Part shown: piece by piece, positions 33,822 to 42,823 of the stretch
How positions within the stretch are numbered: position 1 is the stretch's first letter
How the letters are laid out: every line of letters starts with the position of its first letter
Assembly (NCBI RefSeq): GCF_001748245.1
Contig: NZ_BDFO01000001.1
Span: 560,828-624,827 of the forward strand
From: Oligoflexus tunisiensis
Lineage (GTDB): Bacteria > Bdellovibrionota_B > Oligoflexia > Oligoflexales > Oligoflexaceae
Direction of reading: 5' to 3'
DNA: 64,000 bases
Translations under genes and position numbers: made by a program
Notes under the pieces: model-generated
What the model was told of the DNA's origin: nothing
The model's input: only the letters and a program-made list of their open reading frames with translations
Database searches by the model: none

Positions 33822-34277
33822 ATGGCAGAAAATCACCCCGAGGACCTGGATGCATTGATGGATGTCTCTGCTGCAGACAAGCCCGAATCGGGCGATGAAA
33901 CCGCTGGAGCGGTCGATGTTCACGGGCCCTCTGACGAAAGCGAGAAGGATACCCTGGAAACGGCAGAGCTCCAAGCTGAAGTCGCAGGCAGTGGAGAAAA
34001 TAACGTAGCTTTTGGCGCGGAGGGCCAGTCTTTCGTGGCGGAGCAGCCTGCCAATGTTGACGAAAAAACCGCAAAACTGGAGCGCAACCTTGTGGATGCC
34101 AAAGCTGCGGTTGGAGATCTCATGGCCTGGAAGGAGGATCTACGACTTCTCGCCATGCAGCACAATACATTGGGGCCTTACTACGATAACTGGACCAAAG
34201 AGGCCAATTTGTTTTTCCGCCGACTTGTTATAATTAATAAGCGGCTTGAGACTCTTAGGAAAAAGAAAAGGGCTTAA
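33822..34277 (+). CDS. Unrecognised acidic protein with C-terminal coiled coil
   Basis: 151 residues, no signal peptide. The first 85 residues are acidic and low-complexity (Glu/Asp/Ala/Ser/Gly). The rest is helical (KTAKLERNLVDAKAAVGDLMAWKEDLRLLA ... FFRRLVIINKRLETLRKKKRA). AAGGTG lies before the ATG. It is divergent from the helicase and one base before the YbgF-like gene, with which it probably forms a transcription unit. Confidence 0.65.
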   Translation: MAENHPEDLDALMDVSAADKPESGDETAGAVDVHGPSDESEKDTLETAELQAEVAGSGENNVAFGAEGQSFVAEQPANVDEKTAKLERNLVDAKAAVGDLMAWKEDLRLLAMQHNTLGPYYDNWTKEANLFFRRLVIINKRLETLRKKKRA

Positions 34278-34278
34278 C

Positions 34279-35130
34279 ATGATCCGTTTGCGCAGAATAA
34301 ATCCCTGGCCAATCCTGACATGCGGCGTCCTCGCATCACTCACTGCCTGTGTTACTCCGGCCGAGGAACAACAGCTTCGTGATGATATCTTCGGACTTCA
34401 GACCCGTGTCCTTCAGATGGAAAACCAGCTGAGCGCCCAGGGCAAGGAAATCAACACGGCCACCAGCCGGCAGGAGGCGTCGGTCAGCACGCGTCTCGAC
34501 AAGATCGCGATCGAGCTTCAACGCATCAAGGGTGATATCGACGCACTGCGCATTGGGGTCACGACCGGCCAGCTGCCCGGCACCGATCCGGATCAGGAAG
34601 GATCGGTGGCGAAAACCCTAAGTGAGATGAGTGAACGCATCACGGCGGTGGAAGACAATCAGAACAAGATTCTCGGCGTCATCGACAAGTCGGTGGAAGC
34701 CAGTCGGAAATCCGACAAGAAGAAGGAAGAGAAGAGCAAAGCCGCCAAGGCGGAGAAAAAATCGTCGACTCTTAAGAACCTCGATGATTTGCGTACGGCT
34801 TTCGACAAGAAAAAATACAAGACGATCGCCAGCGAAGGCGAAAAGGTCCTGGCCGGTCTGAAGAAACAAAAGGACAAGCAGGAAGCCACCTATATTCTGG
34901 CTGAAAGCCTTTACAAGTCGGGCGAAATTCGCGAGGCGGCTCTTAAGTTCAACGATTTTATCGAAAGCAAACCCAAGGACAACATGTCCATTGCGCTCCT
35001 GCGCATGGGTGATTGCTTCAAGCAACTTGGTGATGCGGAAACAGCCAAGATCTATTATCAGGAGCTGATCCAAAAATATGGCAGCTCAGCGGAAGCGAGA
35101 CAGGCCAAAGACAAGCTGGCCAAACTATAA
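34279..35130 (+). CDS. YbgF/CpoB-like coiled-coil and TPR lipoprotein
   Basis: 283 residues. The lipobox LTAC (about residue 24) follows a short signal. A coiled coil (about 28-105) and a Lys-rich region (about 140-165) lead to a C-terminal TPR part (FDKKKYKTIASEGEKVLAGL, SGEIREAALKFNDFI, LGDAETAKIYYQEL). The arrangement is that of YbgF/CpoB, as in the paralogue at 26971-27756. The ATG at 34279 starts one base after the preceding stop; a longer frame from 34246 lies inside that gene and is not used. tolB and pal are not present nearby. Confidence 0.8.
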   Translation: MIRLRRINPWPILTCGVLASLTACVTPAEEQQLRDDIFGLQTRVLQMENQLSAQGKEINTATSRQEASVSTRLDKIAIELQRIKGDIDALRIGVTTGQLPGTDPDQEGSVAKTLSEMSERITAVEDNQNKILGVIDKSVEASRKSDKKKEEKSKAAKAEKKSSTLKNLDDLRTAFDKKKYKTIASEGEKVLAGLKKQKDKQEATYILAESLYKSGEIREAALKFNDFIESKPKDNMSIALLRMGDCFKQLGDAETAKIYYQELIQKYGSSAEARQAKDKLAKL

Positions 35131-35142
35131 GTTGGAACTGAA

Positions 35143-36165
35143 ATGACTCTGATCCTTGGTATCGAATCCAGCTGTGATGAAACAGCCGCCGCGGTGGTCC
35201 GTGACGGACGGCAGGCGCTTTCGTCTGTTATCAAAACGCAGATCGATGTGCATCGCGCCTTTGGAGGCGTGGTGCCAGAAATCGCGGCCCGCGAACATCT
35301 GAAGCTGATCGATGCCATCGTGGATCAGGCCATGCACGATGCCGGGTGCACGCTGGACCAGATCGATGCCATCGCCGTGACCCAGGGGCCGGGACTCATC
35401 GGGGCTTTGCTGGTCGGCATCGCCTATGCCAAGGGCCTTGCTTTTGCCAGCGACAAGCCGCTGATTCCCGTCAATCATGTGGAAGCGCATGTGCAAGGGG
35501 CGGTCCTCGGTCTGGATATTCCCGAGACGGAGCTTTATCCCTGCCTGGCTTTGGTGGTCTCCGGTGGGCATACCAACATCTATTACATGCCGGAGCCGAC
35601 CGTTTACGAACTGCTGGCCTATAGCATCGACGATGCCTGTGGGGAATCCTTTGATAAAGTGGCCAAACTTTTTGGGCTTGGCTACCCGGGTGGTCCTGTC
35701 ATCGAGGAGCTGGCGCGCCAGGGTCATGCGGAACAATACCCTATGCCACGGATGATGGAGCAAAAGAACAAACTTTTGTTTAGTTATTCAGGTCTGAAGA
35801 CCTATATGGTAAACTTGCGGGGAAGGCATGCTTCGCAGATGAACGAGCAGATGCTTCGTGATTTCTGTGCCTCGTTCCAGGAAGAAGCCTTGGGACAACT
35901 TGTTCGCAAGCTCGACGGCGCCAGTCAGCAACGTCCAGCAGCCCGCAGCATCCTGATCGCCGGTGGTGTGGCAGCGAATCAAAGATTTCGGGCCTTGGCC
36001 CAGGCGAAATTGAAAATTCCCGTGTATTTTCCCCAACTGCGCTTTTGCTCCGACAATGCCGCAATGATTGCAGCTCTGGGTTATCAGCATTACGTGAAAG
36101 CGGACGACACTTCTGTCTTTAAACAACTGGGCTGGGATGCCTTTTCCCGTTATCAGTTTGGCTGA
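35143..36165 (+). CDS. tsaD: tRNA N6-threonylcarbamoyladenosine transferase subunit TsaD
   Basis: 340 residues. It belongs to the ASKHA fold: GIESSCDETAAAVV at the start, VPEIAAREHL with a metal-binding His, VNHVEAHVQG with the HxxxH metal motif, LVVSGGHT and IAGGVAANQRFR. It transfers threonylcarbamoyl from TC-AMP to A37 of ANN-decoding tRNAs with TsaB and TsaE, which are not in the window. A YrdC-fold protein is encoded at 11338-11964. It starts 12 bases after the YbgF-like gene. Confidence 0.96.
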   Translation: MTLILGIESSCDETAAAVVRDGRQALSSVIKTQIDVHRAFGGVVPEIAAREHLKLIDAIVDQAMHDAGCTLDQIDAIAVTQGPGLIGALLVGIAYAKGLAFASDKPLIPVNHVEAHVQGAVLGLDIPETELYPCLALVVSGGHTNIYYMPEPTVYELLAYSIDDACGESFDKVAKLFGLGYPGGPVIEELARQGHAEQYPMPRMMEQKNKLLFSYSGLKTYMVNLRGRHASQMNEQMLRDFCASFQEEALGQLVRKLDGASQQRPAARSILIAGGVAANQRFRALAQAKLKIPVYFPQLRFCSDNAAMIAALGYQHYVKADDTSVFKQLGWDAFSRYQFG

Positions 36166-36211
36166 AGCGACCAACGTTTAACGTACTCCGATATTCAGCA
36201 GGAGCCGTATC

Positions 36212-37024
36212 ATGTCTTTCGGTGATGAACGCATTAAACAGAAAAAATCTCTGAGCCAGGTTTTCTTAAAAACCGATTGGCCGGTTCGCAAGGTGGTGGA
36301 ACGCCTTCAATCGCTGCATATCACCCGGGTGCTTGAAATCGGCCCTGGTGGAGGCATCCTGACCCGGGCGTTGATCGAACAGCCCTGGAAGGTGACCGCA
36401 GTGGAAAAGGATCACCGCTTTGCGGAAAAATTGGAAGATTACTACGCCGCGAAAAAAGACGAACTGCGGGGCAGCCTCACCATCGTGAACAAGGACGTGC
36501 TGAAGTTCGACCTTGAGGAATGGCTGAATGAATCGAATGAACCCACAGCCATCGTCGGCAATATCCCCTATGCGATTTCAACGCCGATCGTAATGTGGGT
36601 GCTTCCGTATCTGCATCGCGTGAAGGGTGTGGAGTTCCTCGTGCAGCTCGAATTCGCCTCGCGCCTCGCGGGCGTGGCAGGCACCAAGGACTATGGCAGC
36701 CTCTCCGTTTATGCCCAGCTGCGGGCGCAGATTCAAATCGAATGCAAGGTGGAGCGCACCTGTTTCACGCCGGTGCCGGCGGTGGACAGTGCGCTCGTCT
36801 TTATCAAGGTGCGAGCCCAGGTGCTGCCCGACGAATTTTTACGCAAGGTCGAATCGGTGGCCCGGGTGTCCTTCACCCAGCGCCGCAAGAAGCTGCGCAA
36901 TGCCATCCGGCAGTTTTTGGCTGATGACGCGCTCCAGGGCTGCCCGATCGATTTGAATCGTCGCCCGGATACGCTGACGCCCGAGGAATATGTGGAGCTG
37001 ACGAAGTTCATTTATTCTGATTAG
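36212..37024 (+). CDS. rsmA: 16S rRNA dimethyladenosine transferase
   Basis: 270 residues. It dimethylates A1518 and A1519 of 16S rRNA. The SAM site VLEIGPGGGILTRALIE, the acidic end of strand 2 (AVEKDHRF), the catalytic NIPYAIS motif and the substrate region FTPVPAVDSALV are present. The N-terminal KKSLSQVFL replaces the more usual KKRFGQHFL wording. A GGAG ribosome site (CAGCAGGAGCCGT) precedes the ATG. It follows tsaD by 46 bases, as a probable RNA-modification pair. Confidence 0.95.
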   Translation: MSFGDERIKQKKSLSQVFLKTDWPVRKVVERLQSLHITRVLEIGPGGGILTRALIEQPWKVTAVEKDHRFAEKLEDYYAAKKDELRGSLTIVNKDVLKFDLEEWLNESNEPTAIVGNIPYAISTPIVMWVLPYLHRVKGVEFLVQLEFASRLAGVAGTKDYGSLSVYAQLRAQIQIECKVERTCFTPVPAVDSALVFIKVRAQVLPDEFLRKVESVARVSFTQRRKKLRNAIRQFLADDALQGCPIDLNRRPDTLTPEEYVELTKFIYSD

Positions 37025-37073
37025 ATTCGCCGCGTTTCGAGCTGACGCCAGGCGCGGCTCGAAGCGATGGTGA

Positions 37074-38108
37074 CTAAAGCTGCCTGTAAGCGTCCCGAAT
37101 CAGCTCCTCCGTGCTTTTCCAATCAATACAGCCATCGGTAATGCTCTGACCATAAACCAAAGGTTTTTGCGCCAGATCCTGCTTCCCCTCCTGCAGATGA
37201 CTTTCCAGCATCATCCCGAGTATGCGTCGGTTGCCCTTGTGGAATTGACGGAAGACCTCGCGGAAAACCTCCGGCTGCCTTCGGTAATTTTTATTGCTAT
37301 TGCCATGACTGCAGTCCACCAGCAGAAGCCGCTGGCTTTCCTCGGCCTTGATGCGGCTGAGGCAGTCCTCGATATGCTCTTCACTGTAATTCGGTCCCTG
37401 GTTTCCCCCGCGAAGGATCACATGCGCATCCGGATTGCCTTTGGTTTGCACCACGCACGTCATGCCTTCGCTGTCGATGCCCAGGAAATGATGCGGATGG
37501 CTTGCCGATGTCATCGCATCCAGGGCCACCTGCATGCCACCGTCGGTGGCGTTCTTAAACCCAACCGGCATCGAAAGACCACTGGCCATCTCCCGATGGG
37601 TTTGACTTTCCGTGGTGCGAGCGCCGATGGCCACCCAGCTGATGAGGTCGGCGATATACTGCGGGACGATGGGATCCAGAAATTCCGTGCCGGCAGGAAG
37701 ATCAAGCGACGCCACGTTCAAGAGAAATTGCCGCGCGATCTGCAGACCACTGCGGATGTCATGGCTGCCATCCAGTTCAGGGTCATTGATCAAACCCTTC
37801 CAGCCTATGGTGGTGCGCGGCTTTTCAAAATACACCCGCATCACAAGCGCAATTTTATCCTGCACCTCATGCCGAAGCCGGGATAATTTTTGAGCGTACT
37901 CAAGACCGGCCTTCACATCGTGAATGGAGCAGGGCCCCACGATCACGAGAAGTCTTTGATCCTGACCATTCAGCAGGCGGCGCAATTCCTCGCGCCAGCC
38001 GGAAACGCGTTCCAGTATGGTTTCAGGAGCCGGTATTTTGCCTTTCATTTGCGCTGGTGAGGGCAGGGGTATAAACTCGCTGACCCGCGTATTTTCAATG
38101 GATTGCAT
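37074..38108 (-). CDS. 3-deoxy-7-phosphoheptulonate synthase, class I (AroG type)
   Basis: 344 residues, typical of AroF/G/H. It condenses phosphoenolpyruvate and erythrose-4-phosphate, the entry to the shikimate pathway. Visible are VIVGPCSIHD with the metal Cys, RVYFEKPRTTIGWKG, AIGARTTESQTHREMASGLSMPVGFKN, VILRGG and VDCSHGNSNK with its His. AAGGGA precedes the ATG. It lies 83 bases downstream of the ferredoxin gene on the same strand. The feedback specificity (Phe, Tyr or Trp) cannot be read, so no isoenzyme letter is given. Confidence 0.95.
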   Translation of the reverse strand: MQSIENTRVSEFIPLPSPAQMKGKIPAPETILERVSGWREELRRLLNGQDQRLLVIVGPCSIHDVKAGLEYAQKLSRLRHEVQDKIALVMRVYFEKPRTTIGWKGLINDPELDGSHDIRSGLQIARQFLLNVASLDLPAGTEFLDPIVPQYIADLISWVAIGARTTESQTHREMASGLSMPVGFKNATDGGMQVALDAMTSASHPHHFLGIDSEGMTCVVQTKGNPDAHVILRGGNQGPNYSEEHIEDCLSRIKAEESQRLLLVDCSHGNSNKNYRRQPEVFREVFRQFHKGNRRILGMMLESHLQEGKQDLAQKPLVYGQSITDGCIDWKSTEELIRDAYRQL

Positions 38109-38191
38109 GGCGATTCCCTTGTGTATGAGGACCGCCTTCAGACTTAGCGTAGTTTGAATGCAGGGCGCAAGAAGTGTTGAGATCCCGCTGT

Positions 38192-38527
38192 TTAATCGTC
38201 CTCATCCAGGAAGTTGATATCTTCCGGATTGTAGGTGTCCTGAAAGTCCAGATCGATTTCGCAGTCACCGTTGATGCGGGCCTGGCAGGCGAGGCGCACG
38301 GTGCCGTCGAGCGGAAGTTTAAGTCGTTTCAGAAGCTTCTCTTCATCGGTCTTCATCGGCGAGAGCTGGTCGGCCCCTTCGGTGATCTTCACGCCACAGG
38401 TCCCGCAGCGGCACGAGGCACAACCGAAGCGGACATTAACGCCGGCCTTACGGCCGGCCAAAAGGATCTTGGTATTGGGATCAACTTCGGCAAATTTTTG
38501 GGCAGGCGTAAACAGGATCCGCGGCAT
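38192..38527 (-). CDS. [2Fe-2S] ferredoxin
   Basis: 111 residues. Four cysteines fit a plant-type site: C35-x4-C40-x2-C43 in GCASCRCGTC and a fourth near residue 80 (LACQARI). One additional Cys (38) lies inside the loop. An acidic C-terminal tail (DINFLDEDD) follows. The partner is unknown. It is the third gene of a minus-strand group with dapD and the DUF2914-like gene. Confidence 0.9.
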   Translation of the reverse strand: MPRILFTPAQKFAEVDPNTKILLAGRKAGVNVRFGCASCRCGTCGVKITEGADQLSPMKTDEEKLLKRLKLPLDGTVRLACQARINGDCEIDLDFQDTYNPEDINFLDEDD

Positions 38528-38545
38528 AGTGGCTCTTTCGTGGCG

Positions 38546-39376
38546 CTACACCGAAACAGCAAACTCCCGCAGAGCATCGGTCAGCGACGTTTTAAGGTCG
38601 GTCGATGCCTTCCGATTGCCGATGATGTAAGCGCAGGATGTGAAAATCTTGCCGCTCCCGACAGCCTTTTCCTTGGTCCCGGGAACGACAACGGCTCTAG
38701 GAGGAATTTTACCCCGGGTCTCTTTCATTTCGCCATCGCGGATATCAATGATGGGTGTGGAAGCCGTCAGGGTTACGTTTGCTGCCAGCACCGCCTCGTC
38801 TCCGACCTCCAGGCCTTCCACGACAATACAGCGGGAACCGATGAAGGCCCCGTCGCCAATGATCACAGGTTTGGCGCTGGCCGGTTCCAGGACTCCGCCG
38901 AGGCCCACGCCACCGGACAGGTGCACGTTGGCACCGACCTGGGCGCAGGAACCCACCGTGGCCCAGGTGTCCACCATCGTATTGCGCCCCACATAGGCGC
39001 CGATATTCACATAGGACGGCATCAGCACCACGCCAGGCTCCATAAAGCTGCCATAACGTGCGGTGGCTGGTGGCACGACGCGCACCTTCAGGTCATCATA
39101 GTTTCGTTTCAGAGGGATTTTATCGTAGTAAACAAAGGGCCCGCAGTCGACGCGCTGCATGTCCATCACGCGGAAATAGAGGAGAATGGCGGTTTTGACC
39201 CAGGCATTCACCTGCCAGGTGTCGCCGTCCCGGTTGCAAACGCGCAGTTCCCCGCGATCGAGCCGCTTGATGACTTCCTTGATCACATGATCGCCTTCCC
39301 GGGCCACCTCCGGCTTGCCGGCTGCGACCGCCGCGTCCATCGACAGGATATCGCGTTCCAATTGCTTGATGTCCAT
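38546..39376 (-). CDS. dapD: Tetrahydrodipicolinate N-succinyltransferase
   Basis: 276 residues, close to E. coli DapD (274). It succinylates tetrahydrodipicolinate in the lysine/diaminopimelate pathway. A left-handed beta-helix of hexapeptide repeats is plain (PGVVLMPSYVNIGAYVG, NTMVDTWATVGSCAQVGANVHLSGGVGLGG, VIIGDGAFIGSRCIVVEGLEVGDEAVLAANVTLTA broken at loops). The ATG at 39376 has AAGGGA upstream and fits the family N-terminus (MDIKQLERDI); the longer frame from 39469 adds 31 unrelated residues. Confidence 0.96.
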   Translation of the reverse strand: MDIKQLERDILSMDAAVAAGKPEVAREGDHVIKEVIKRLDRGELRVCNRDGDTWQVNAWVKTAILLYFRVMDMQRVDCGPFVYYDKIPLKRNYDDLKVRVVPPATARYGSFMEPGVVLMPSYVNIGAYVGRNTMVDTWATVGSCAQVGANVHLSGGVGLGGVLEPASAKPVIIGDGAFIGSRCIVVEGLEVGDEAVLAANVTLTASTPIIDIRDGEMKETRGKIPPRAVVVPGTKEKAVGSGKIFTSCAYIIGNRKASTDLKTSLTDALREFAVSV

Positions 39377-39465
39377 GTTTCCGTCCCTTTCGTCACCGGT
39401 TATCCGATTCCCTTTCTTTTGCTCGAAACCCGCCGGATCTTCAAGAGGGCAGTGGAGGTGTTCCT

Positions 39466-40494
39466 TCATTCTGACAGGGTCAGAGTCATTTCCCCAAGAA
39501 AAATGGTTTCCTGCAGGGAAAGACGGCAGCGGATCTCATGGCCCGCGCTCGCCCTCGGAAAGTTACGCTTGCAGAAGAAGGAGTGAAAACCGCGCTGATT
39601 GGCATTGCCGCGGATGTAGCTTTTGAGCTGGGGCTTTTCCAGAAGGCGTCCGTCGAGGGTCCATTCCTGAGTCACCCGCTCCCGCACCCCCGGGGGCGCC
39701 ACCACCGGAGCCACGCAGCAGATACTGGAACCCGAAGCCAGCGTTTCGCGGAATTGTCCGACCGTGATTTCGCGCGGCAGTTTCTGAACACCCACATCCT
39801 TTTGATCTTCATTCGTGGCAAAATGCGGTTTGCTGACCCAGACCGAAAGCAGAGGAAATCGCCAGGCCGGTGGCAGCGCGAGAAGATTCACCAGGGTCAG
39901 CGCCTGCAGAAGCGTGGAACTGAGCAGATGATTGCGGTCGATACGGGTGGGGAACAGCGCGAGTGCGGCGCCGGCGGCCAGAGCCCAATAAAAATGGGAA
40001 AGATGCCCGGGCCAGACAAAGGGATACAGAAAACTTCCCGCGCAGAGGATGCTCCAGAGACGCAGAAGCTGCCGATAAATGGTGTGCGGCAGCAGCGCCT
40101 TCCACCAGTCATCCCAGAGGGTCGTGGCCAGAAGAATCAAAGTTGCCGTCAGATAACCCCAACGCTGGTTCACAATAAAAAACGGCAGACTGAACATGAG
40201 GATATATTGCGTCATGTTCTGAGTGATCGACTGGCTCAGCCAGTTGACGGCTTTCAGACGCGGTGAGGTTTGACCCTTCGCCTCATGCTGCGTTGCCATA
40301 CGGCCGACCAGATGCAAAAGCAGGAACATCGGCACCAGGGCCAGCAGAAAAATCGTCAAACGCGTCGTGTGCTGAAAATCGCGTTTCATCATGAAAACGG
40401 AATACATACCCCAGCCGAGAAACACAAGCGTCAGGGCTTTGCGCTTTCTGGAATTCATGCGTGCGGTCAACTCCCTCTGTATGGAACCGGCCAT
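39466..40494 (-). CDS. Membrane protein with C-terminal DUF2914-like domain
   Basis: 342 residues. Six or seven hydrophobic segments (about 20-215) are followed by a soluble domain (about 245-342) with QEWTLDGRLLEKPQLKSYI and a Gly-x-x-S-x-Phe segment. This resembles DUF2914/DUF5924 proteins of unknown function. The start is uncertain: ATG at 40494 and ATG at 40458 (MNSRKRKALT) have similar weak ribosome sites. It lies upstream of dapD on the same strand. Confidence 0.6.
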   Translation of the reverse strand: MAGSIQRELTARMNSRKRKALTLVFLGWGMYSVFMMKRDFQHTTRLTIFLLALVPMFLLLHLVGRMATQHEAKGQTSPRLKAVNWLSQSITQNMTQYILMFSLPFFIVNQRWGYLTATLILLATTLWDDWWKALLPHTIYRQLLRLWSILCAGSFLYPFVWPGHLSHFYWALAAGAALALFPTRIDRNHLLSSTLLQALTLVNLLALPPAWRFPLLSVWVSKPHFATNEDQKDVGVQKLPREITVGQFRETLASGSSICCVAPVVAPPGVRERVTQEWTLDGRLLEKPQLKSYIRGNANQRGFHSFFCKRNFPRASAGHEIRCRLSLQETIFLGEMTLTLSE

Positions 40495-40569
40495 TCATCC
40501 ATGATACCCTGGATGGGGACTGAACTCTAACAGATCCATTTCACCCTTGGCAGCATAGGGGGCACGGAC

Positions 40570-42252
40570 ATGGTTCGTTCCTGGTATTTCCTCATTCCCC
40601 TTTTCTTTTTGGGCTGCACCTCCTTCTCCGAGCAACGACATGGCAGCGCGCAGTTCATGCAGGCACGAGCGGAATCCAAAGCCACCCGACTGCAGGATAC
40701 CGTTGACAATCAGCGCCTGGCGCAGGTCCTGGCGCTGGTGGACTCGAGCCAGTCGTGCAGCGGAGTCCTGATCGGCAAGGCCTCCTCGCCGGAAAGCCCC
40801 GCTTATCTTTTAACCGCCGGTCACTGCCTGATGGATTTCGAAGAGGTCAGTGCTTCCAACCACGTTTTTCTTGATGCCCTGCCGCGTTCCGATCGCAACA
40901 TGATCCGTTTTCCGAAACGGGATTTTCGCATCGGTCGTGTGGTTTATGCGAGCATGAAGACGGTGGATCTCGCCATCGCTGAGATCACCGAGGAGGACAG
41001 CGCGGCCTCTCTTTTGCACTTAACAGAAAGACGTGAACTGGAAACCGACGAGGCGAAAGTGCCGCGCGCGGTGACACTCCAACGCCTCAAGGGGCTGGGA
41101 ATGGAGCCTCTGCGCTGGGCCTCCGGGCTTCCGGCTTTCGGGGATGCCATTCGCATTATCAGCGCCGGAGCGGACGAGGAGAGCGACGCCTCCTATCGGC
41201 GCGAGCATCGCTGCCGGCATGAAGATCTTGCGGATGTCGTGGAAAGCATCTGGCACTGGCGCGGTCTTGCGCGCAACAACTGCGAGGATATTTTGCCGGG
41301 AAGTTCCGGAGCCCCGGTGCTCGACGCGCAATCCGCCCTCTTTGCGATCGTCAATACCAGCAGCCGGAATGCTCTGAGCCAGGACTGTTACCTCGGGCAG
41401 CCCTGTGAACTGTCCGAAAAAAGTTTTCAGGTCGCCGCCTCTCGCAACTATGGAACCGTGGTCCTGGATCTCCCGGCCTGTTTCAATGCGCGGGGATTTT
41501 TTTCACTCGATGAATCGCGCTGCCCTTTGCCCAGGGCTGCCAGCGTCCGCCTTGTGCATCGGGTGAAAACACCGGTGAATCCGCAGGCCCTGAAAGCGGA
41601 GGAGCGCCGTTGGAATGTTCAGGCGAAGCCGGTGGATCGCAGCAGCACGGGTTTTCGTTACAAAAGCGGGCCCCTGCCCGAGCTGAACTGCCGCCAGTCG
41701 GCCGGTTACAGTGAGCGGTTGCCCTGGTCCGATCCGCGCCTGCGGGACCTTGCGCTGCCGACGGGAGGCGGCCTTTACATGCTCTGTGTGATTCCCGAAG
41801 AGGACTTTCAAAGGCAGGAGCTGCGCCAGGCCGCAAGGATTGTTCTGAACATCGACACGGAGGCGCCGCGTCTGAAGCCACGTCTTCTTTCGCATCCCAC
41901 CACGCAGGAACCTCTCATGTCGGTGCGGAAGAGTTGCCGCAATCTGCCGGCCGGGGCGCCCTACAATCGCCGTCGCCAGTGTGCAGTGGCGGTGCTGTCC
42001 TTTGAACAGCAGCCCTATGAAGTCGTTGATTTCTATTACGGATTGATCGCGAGCAAGTCTCAGGACTGTCGGTCGATGAAGCACGAAGGGCGCGGACTCC
42101 AGGTTCATGTTCCGGTCAGTGCCCTTCCGGCCAAACTTTGCGCATGGGCGGTGGATGGCGCAGGCAATCGGGCTGAGGAACCCAGTCTTTTTTCCATTCG
42201 TGCGGCGTCGCGACGCGAAATCGTGGAAGCGACGGATGTCATGATGGACTAA
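40570..42252 (+). CDS. Lipoprotein trypsin-like serine protease
   Basis: 560 residues. The lipobox is FFLGC. The S1 catalytic triad is visible as LLTAGHC (His), TVDLAIAEI (Asp) and LPGSSGAPVLD (Ser). The 250 residues after the protease domain are beta-rich with scattered cysteines (DCYLGQPCEL, NCRQSAG, SCRNLPAG) and may be a binding module. The protein is expected in the outer membrane or periplasm. It is divergent from the DUF2914-like gene. Confidence 0.85.
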   Translation: MVRSWYFLIPLFFLGCTSFSEQRHGSAQFMQARAESKATRLQDTVDNQRLAQVLALVDSSQSCSGVLIGKASSPESPAYLLTAGHCLMDFEEVSASNHVFLDALPRSDRNMIRFPKRDFRIGRVVYASMKTVDLAIAEITEEDSAASLLHLTERRELETDEAKVPRAVTLQRLKGLGMEPLRWASGLPAFGDAIRIISAGADEESDASYRREHRCRHEDLADVVESIWHWRGLARNNCEDILPGSSGAPVLDAQSALFAIVNTSSRNALSQDCYLGQPCELSEKSFQVAASRNYGTVVLDLPACFNARGFFSLDESRCPLPRAASVRLVHRVKTPVNPQALKAEERRWNVQAKPVDRSSTGFRYKSGPLPELNCRQSAGYSERLPWSDPRLRDLALPTGGGLYMLCVIPEEDFQRQELRQAARIVLNIDTEAPRLKPRLLSHPTTQEPLMSVRKSCRNLPAGAPYNRRRQCAVAVLSFEQQPYEVVDFYYGLIASKSQDCRSMKHEGRGLQVHVPVSALPAKLCAWAVDGAGNRAEEPSLFSIRAASRREIVEATDVMMD

Positions 42253-42382
42253 AGTTTCCATAATTCCATGGTGTCAGTCAGCATTTCTTCTAATGAAAGG
42301 GTTTCGTCCAAAGGTTTTTGGGACTATAATCCCGTCAATTCTCAACATGATGATGACAACAATTTTGAGGACTGGTGAAACA

Positions 42383-42811
42383 ATGCAGTCAGAAAATATA
42401 AGCCCAGCTCAGCCTGAAAAACCCATGCCAGCGCATGAATTCGATGACGACGTGATTATTGATACCGAAGTGCTCAGCGTCGTCGCCAGTCATGGCGGTG
42501 ATGCTTCGTTTCTACAGTATTTGCTGAACCTTTTCGAAAAGCATGGCCAGCAGAGTCTGGAAGAGTTGAAAGACAGCCTGCAAAAGCGTGATCCGGCCCA
42601 GGTTCGCCATGTGGCTCATCGCTGGCGTGGCAGCTGCTTGAATGTCGGTGCGGTGCGCCTGGCGGAAGTTCTGGGGCACATCGAGGATGAGCCCATCACC
42701 GGGACGGAAGCCGAAGAGACCTTGAATCAGATCGGCATGAACTGCGAAGAACTTTTTCAAAGAAGCTGCCAGCAGTTGCGTCAGCAGCTTCCCGGAATTC
42801 ACCCTTCCTGA
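42383..42811 (+). CDS. Stand-alone histidine phosphotransfer (HPt) protein
   Basis: 142 residues. Helices of an HPt domain carry the phosphorylatable His in HVAHRWRGSCLNVGAVRLAEVL, matching the HPt pattern A-H-x-x-K-G-S-x-x-x-x-G-A with Arg in place of Lys. The ATG at 42383 was chosen since the domain begins only about 25 residues later; the longer frame from 42293 adds 30 hydrophobic residues without a convincing ribosome site. No kinase is adjacent; a single-domain receiver is encoded at 23815-24186. Confidence 0.8.
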   Translation: MQSENISPAQPEKPMPAHEFDDDVIIDTEVLSVVASHGGDASFLQYLLNLFEKHGQQSLEELKDSLQKRDPAQVRHVAHRWRGSCLNVGAVRLAEVLGHIEDEPITGTEAEETLNQIGMNCEELFQRSCQQLRQQLPGIHPS

Positions 42812-42823
42812 TCCCGGACTGAT

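Noticed and set aside
37025..37073. Inverted repeat TTCGAGC/GCTCGAA between rsmA and the DAHP synthase gene
   Set aside because: The stem is good but no T-run follows on either strand, so it is not listed as a terminator. It may still act as a convergent-gene barrier.
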